In this document: positions 60,844 to 64,000 of the stretch, piece after piece | Layout of the letters: each line of letters starts with the position of its first letter | Position numbering within the stretch: the stretch's first letter is position 1 | Source of the DNA: Burkholderia cepacia | GTDB lineage: Bacteria > Pseudomonadota > Gammaproteobacteria > Burkholderiales > Burkholderiaceae | Direction of reading: 5' to 3' | NCBI RefSeq assembly: GCF_029962485.1 | Contig: NZ_CP073638.1 | Span: forward strand, 2,418,001 to 2,482,000 | Length of the DNA stretch: 64,000 nt | Translations under genes and position numbers: made by a program | The notes under the pieces: generated by a model | Database searches by the model: none | Told to the model about the DNA's origin: nothing | Seen by the model: the letters and a program-made list of their open reading frames with translations, nothing else

Positions 60844-62322
60844 ATGACGATGAAAAAACAGAAGACGATCGGGACGGCATCGAAGATGCTGCTTGCATGG
60901 GGACTGCCGGCACTCGCAGGCGTCTCGCTGACGGGCGTGGCGCACGCCGACGACGCGGCGCCCGCGCCGCTGACGATGGCGCAGGCCGCACCGGCCGCCG
61001 GTACGGCCACGACCGTTGCGCAGGCATCGACCCCGAACGCCATCATCAACGCCGAAGCGACCCAGGCCGTCACGCCGCCCGACGAGCCGTCGGCGCAGTC
61101 GAAGTCGAAGGGCTTCATTGCCGACAGCCATCTCGACTTCCTGTTCCGCAACTACTCGGACGTGCTCGACAGCAAGGGCGGGCCGCATCGCCACGCGTGG
61201 GTCCAGGGCGCGATGGCGAACTTCGAGTCGGGCTATACGACGGGCCTGATCGGCATCGGCTTCGACGCATCGCTGTATGCGGCGCTGAAGCTCGACGGCG
61301 GCCAGGGCGCCGGCAGCATGGTGCACATCGCGAAGGGCGGCGGCGGCGGCAACCAGCTCGCGTGGGCGTACCCGGGCATCTACGACATCAAGGCGCGTAT
61401 CTCGAACACGGTGGTCAAGTACGGTCTGCAGGCCGTCGACAACCCGTTCATGGAGCAGCACGACAATCGTGCGCTGCCGCCGACGTTCCTCGGTGCGACG
61501 ATCGTCAGCAATGAATTCAAGAACGTGATGCTCGAGGCCGGCAGCTTCACGAAGACCGACGCGCGCGGTCACACGACGCTCACCAACCTGACGACGCAGT
61601 ACGGCGGCACGCGCATCAACCGCCTGTCGTATGTCGGCGGCACGTGGGACTACTCGCCGAACGGCGAAGTCGCGCTGTACGCGAACCAGGCCGACGACGT
61701 GTGGCACCAGTACTACGCGTCGGTGAAGCACAGCATCGGCAGCCCGCAGACGATCAAGTGGACCGGCTTCGGCAACGTCTACTCGACGCATGACACGGGC
61801 GATGCGCTGCAGGGCAAGATCGACAACAACGCATACAGCCTGTCGGTGGCCGCGCAGCACGGCCCGCACGAGCTGCTGCTCGGCTTCCAGCAGGTGCTCG
61901 GCGACCAGTTCTTCGACTACCTGAACGAAACGAACGGCATCTTCCTGACCAACTCGATGGACGTCGACTACAACGCGCCGCACGAAAAGTCGCTGCAGCT
62001 GCGTTACACGTTCTACGGCAAGGAAGCGGGCCTGCCGGGCTTCAAGGCGATGGTCTGGGGCGTGACGGGCTGGGGTGCGGACGGCAGCGCGGGTGCGGCC
62101 AACGACCCGAGCAAGTCGAGCATCTACTGGAGCAACGGCGCGCCGGTGCAGGGCCGTCACCACGAGTTTGGCTTCATCCCGTCATACACGTTCCAGAGCG
62201 GCAAGCTGAAGGACACGAAGGTCACGTTCATCGCGATGTGGCACAACGGTTCGGCGCACTACTCGGACGCAACGAACCGCGAGTACCGTCTGGTCGTGAA
62301 CCTGCCGCTGCACGCGTTCTGA
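60844..62322 (+). CDS. OprD-family outer-membrane porin
   Basis: 492 residues. A signal peptide (cleaved near GVAHADD) and an Ala/Pro/Thr-rich linker of about 55 residues precede the barrel. The barrel starts with the OprD entry motif GFIADSHLDFLFRNYSDV, has the LTTQYGG and NEFKNVMLEAGSF segments and ends in the aromatic terminal strand REYRLVVNLPLHAF. OprD/Opd porins admit basic amino acids, peptides or aromatic acids. It follows oppF by 158 bases and probably supplies the outer-membrane step for the opp transporter. An alternative start is ATG 60850. Confidence 0.88.
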   Translation: MTMKKQKTIGTASKMLLAWGLPALAGVSLTGVAHADDAAPAPLTMAQAAPAAGTATTVAQASTPNAIINAEATQAVTPPDEPSAQSKSKGFIADSHLDFLFRNYSDVLDSKGGPHRHAWVQGAMANFESGYTTGLIGIGFDASLYAALKLDGGQGAGSMVHIAKGGGGGNQLAWAYPGIYDIKARISNTVVKYGLQAVDNPFMEQHDNRALPPTFLGATIVSNEFKNVMLEAGSFTKTDARGHTTLTNLTTQYGGTRINRLSYVGGTWDYSPNGEVALYANQADDVWHQYYASVKHSIGSPQTIKWTGFGNVYSTHDTGDALQGKIDNNAYSLSVAAQHGPHELLLGFQQVLGDQFFDYLNETNGIFLTNSMDVDYNAPHEKSLQLRYTFYGKEAGLPGFKAMVWGVTGWGADGSAGAANDPSKSSIYWSNGAPVQGRHHEFGFIPSYTFQSGKLKDTKVTFIAMWHNGSAHYSDATNREYRLVVNLPLHAF

Positions 62323-62380
62323 TCGAAGAAGGGGGACACCGGTTCCCCCGCATCGCGCAGCCGGCCTGACAGCAGTGCGC

Positions 62381-63376
62381 TCAGGCCGGCTTGTGCAACC
62401 CCGCGACGGGATCGTTCGCTGCGGGCATTTCTTCCGCGAGCGACGTGAGCTGGCGGCCCGTGTCGCGCCATGCGTCGAGGCCGCCGCGCAGCGCAAGCGC
62501 ATCGGTGAAGCCTGCGTCGAGCAGTCGCTTCGCCATCAGTGCGGCCGTCACTTCGTTCGGGCACGAGCAATACACGACGAACTTCTGCGAGAACGGATAG
62601 CGCGCGACGATGTCGGCGATCTGCCGCTCGTCGGCGAACTGCGCACCGGGAATCGAGAACGGGTCGAGCTTGCGGTGTTCGGGCGAGCGCACGTCGAGCA
62701 CCACCGGCGCGGCGTCGTCGCGCAGCAGGTTTTCGAGTTCGTCGACGCCGATTCGCGCATGGGCGAGCTGGCGGATCAGTGCACGGCGGCGCATCCAGCG
62801 CACGGCCGCATAGATCGCCAGCAGCGCGACGATGACCAGCAGCACCGCGCGGCCGAGATGGCTCGCGCCGGCGAACAGCCAGTCGATCTGCTGGCAGAAC
62901 ACGATGCCGGCGACCAGCCCGACGATCGTCCACAGTGCGGCGCCGAGCGCGTCGTAGCCGGCGAACGTGCGATAGCGCGTGCCGAGCGCGCCGGCCATCG
63001 GCACCGACACCAGCGACAGGCCGGGAATGAAGCGCGCGACCGCGAGCACGCGCACGCCGTAGCGGCCGAAGAAGCGTTCGGTCTTTCTCACGCACGTATC
63101 GCGCGACAGCGACAGCCGGCAGATCGTCTTCAGCGTCGTGCCGCCGTAGCGCCGCCCCGCGATGTACCAGACGGTGTCGCCGATCAGCGCGCCGAACACC
63201 GACAGCGCCACCACCGTCACCAGTTGCGAGCCGATCATTTCCGGGTGCATCCCGGCCATCGCGCCGAACAGCACGAGCGTCGGCATCGCGGGCACCGGCA
63301 GGCCGATGGCCGCCGCGAGCACGTTGGCGAACACGAGAAGCGGCCCGTACTGGGCGACGAGGTCACGTAGGAGCAT
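62381..63376 (-). CDS. DedA family membrane protein fused to a rhodanese domain
   Basis: 331 residues. The N-terminal 190 residues are a DedA/SNARE-associated (VTT) domain with ALIGDTVWYIAGRRYG and the family mark RFIPGLSLVSVPMAG. The last 110 residues are a rhodanese domain: VVLDVRSPEH, and YCSCPNEVTAAL where the sulfur-accepting Cys sits. DedA proteins act as lipid flippases or membrane-potential-linked transporters. The fusion occurs in several proteobacteria but its purpose is not known. ATG 63376 has TAGGAGC directly upstream. Confidence 0.88.
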   Translation of the reverse strand: MLLRDLVAQYGPLLVFANVLAAAIGLPVPAMPTLVLFGAMAGMHPEMIGSQLVTVVALSVFGALIGDTVWYIAGRRYGGTTLKTICRLSLSRDTCVRKTERFFGRYGVRVLAVARFIPGLSLVSVPMAGALGTRYRTFAGYDALGAALWTIVGLVAGIVFCQQIDWLFAGASHLGRAVLLVIVALLAIYAAVRWMRRRALIRQLAHARIGVDELENLLRDDAAPVVLDVRSPEHRKLDPFSIPGAQFADERQIADIVARYPFSQKFVVYCSCPNEVTAALMAKRLLDAGFTDALALRGGLDAWRDTGRQLTSLAEEMPAANDPVAGLHKPA

Positions 63377-63530
63377 GACGGCTGGCCGAAAAGGAAACGC
63401 GTGGGCAGGAAACACAGATGGGCCGATTATCGGCCTTTTTCAAGACAACCGCGGGAATGACGGAAAGCGCCTGACGGCGGCAGGGGGATGCCGGTGAGCC
63501 GGCGCGCTGCGCGCGGCTCACCGATCGGAA

Positions 63531-63800
63531 TCAGGAGAGGGTGCGGGCGAGCGAGGCGGCGCCGTGGTTTTCGCCGGGCAGCTCGGCGCCGTGCGAGCGG
63601 ATCGCCGCGATCAGTTCGGCCGGCGTGATCTCGTAGCGGACCTCGCGGTGGATGCCGGGCTTGCGTTCGTCGATCTCGATCAGCAGCACGCTTTTACCGT
63701 CGCTCGTTGCTTCCAGCCGCAGCGAGCGCAGTTCGCGGCCGTCGGCCGGGTCGTGTTCGGTGAGCAGGGTCATTGCCCCGGATGAGCCGGTAGTGCGCAT
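63531..63800 (-). CDS. Small hypothetical protein
   Basis: 89 residues, cytosolic, amphipathic (LRSLRLEATSDGKSVLLIEI, then a helix TPAELIAAIRSHGAEL). AGGATAGG lies about 6 bases before the ATG at 63800; a second in-frame ATG at 63773 is possible. Family not recognised. It is 154 bases upstream of the DedA-rhodanese gene on the same strand. From 63801 to the end of the window I see no further gene. Confidence 0.68.
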   Translation of the reverse strand: MRTTGSSGAMTLLTEHDPADGRELRSLRLEATSDGKSVLLIEIDERKPGIHREVRYEITPAELIAAIRSHGAELPGENHGAASLARTLS

Positions 63801-64000
63801 CGAACCTATCCTCGTATCGTGTCGTGGATGCCGTAACGGCAAAGATGACTTTGTTGAATACAGCTTCACGCAGTTTAACGCGAACGGGCCGCAAGACGGA
63901 GCATTTTCGTGCGGTGAAATGAGGGCTACACCACCGATCCTTCTGATGTTTGAGCCAAGCCGGGCGGGCGTTTCAGCCGGATCGGCCGCCGCCGCGGCCG

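Noticed and set aside
62323..62380. Terminator after the OprD gene
   Set aside because: A short GGGGGA/TCCCCC-like pairing is present but imperfect, and no T-run follows.
1..64000. CRISPR arrays, tRNA or rRNA genes, insertion sequences, prophage or attachment sites
   Set aside because: No spaced direct repeats, cloverleaf-like segments, transposase or integrase motifs were found on either strand.

Overview
The window is about 64 kb of GC-rich DNA with dense, mostly high-GC3 coding and no rRNA, tRNA, CRISPR array, transposase or integrase that I can see. The gene content (hopanoid genes hpnA, hpnB, hpnH and ispH, a DUF4148 secreted protein, many LysR, XRE-cupin, GntR and MarR regulators, OprD porin, CstA) points to a Burkholderia sensu stricto chromosome, most likely the cepacia complex. 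The genus is an inference from family content and codon bias.

Region 1 (1-7.5 kb) is a catabolic block. It holds a 5'-truncated MFS transporter, a single-cysteine arylmalonate-decarboxylase-like Asp/Glu-racemase-superfamily enzyme, a D-hydantoinase/dihydropyrimidinase, two tandem exported beta-lactamase-fold serine hydrolases, and a convergent class III aminotransferase. Together they suggest uptake and breakdown of a cyclic ureide or amide. Region 2 (7.9-12.3 kb) has an orphan CS1-type fimbrial-subunit-like protein, a Tat-exported GH28 glycosidase behind a double-palindrome promoter, a GNAT acetyltransferase and a glycine-zipper lipoprotein. Region 3 (12.7-24.9 kb) is metabolic and regulatory: two adjacent cytosine-deaminase-like amidohydrolases, an NTF2-like protein, a LysR regulator, an exported ankyrin protein, an XRE plus 72-residue overlapping pair, an orphan amino-acid binding protein next to a phytanoyl-CoA-dioxygenase-like enzyme, and an XRE-cupin/GntR operon divergent from an aldolase, DHDPS-like and MOSC operon, followed by an SDR.

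Region 4 (25.3-36.3 kb) holds yceH, two hypothetical genes (one apparently frameshifted), a LIP-family secreted lipase, a DAHP synthase, a PRC-barrel protein, a divergent DapF-like epimerase, an AGCS alanine/glycine:Na+ symporter and the cstA-ybdD pair. Region 5 (36.4-42.6 kb) has a hemolysin-III-family protein, a DHA2 drug exporter with an NTF2-like partner, a TetX-like FAD monooxygenase divergent from a MarR regulator over a clear inverted-repeat operator, a DOPA-dioxygenase-like protein, a DUF4148 protein and a hypothetical gene with a small overlapping leader ORF.

Region 6 (42.8-49.1 kb) is the hopanoid region (hpnH and ispH, hpnB, hpnA), interrupted by an unusual alanine-rich protein made of seventeen 14-residue repeats. 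Region 7 (49.3-54 kb) has acylphosphatase, a RarD-type transporter, an OpgC-like membrane protein, a small basic/acidic protein and a POT peptide:H+ symporter. Region 8 (54.4-62.3 kb) is an oligopeptide uptake block: XRE-cupin regulator, oppABCDF-type ABC transporter and an OprD porin. The window ends with a DedA-rhodanese fusion and a small hypothetical gene.
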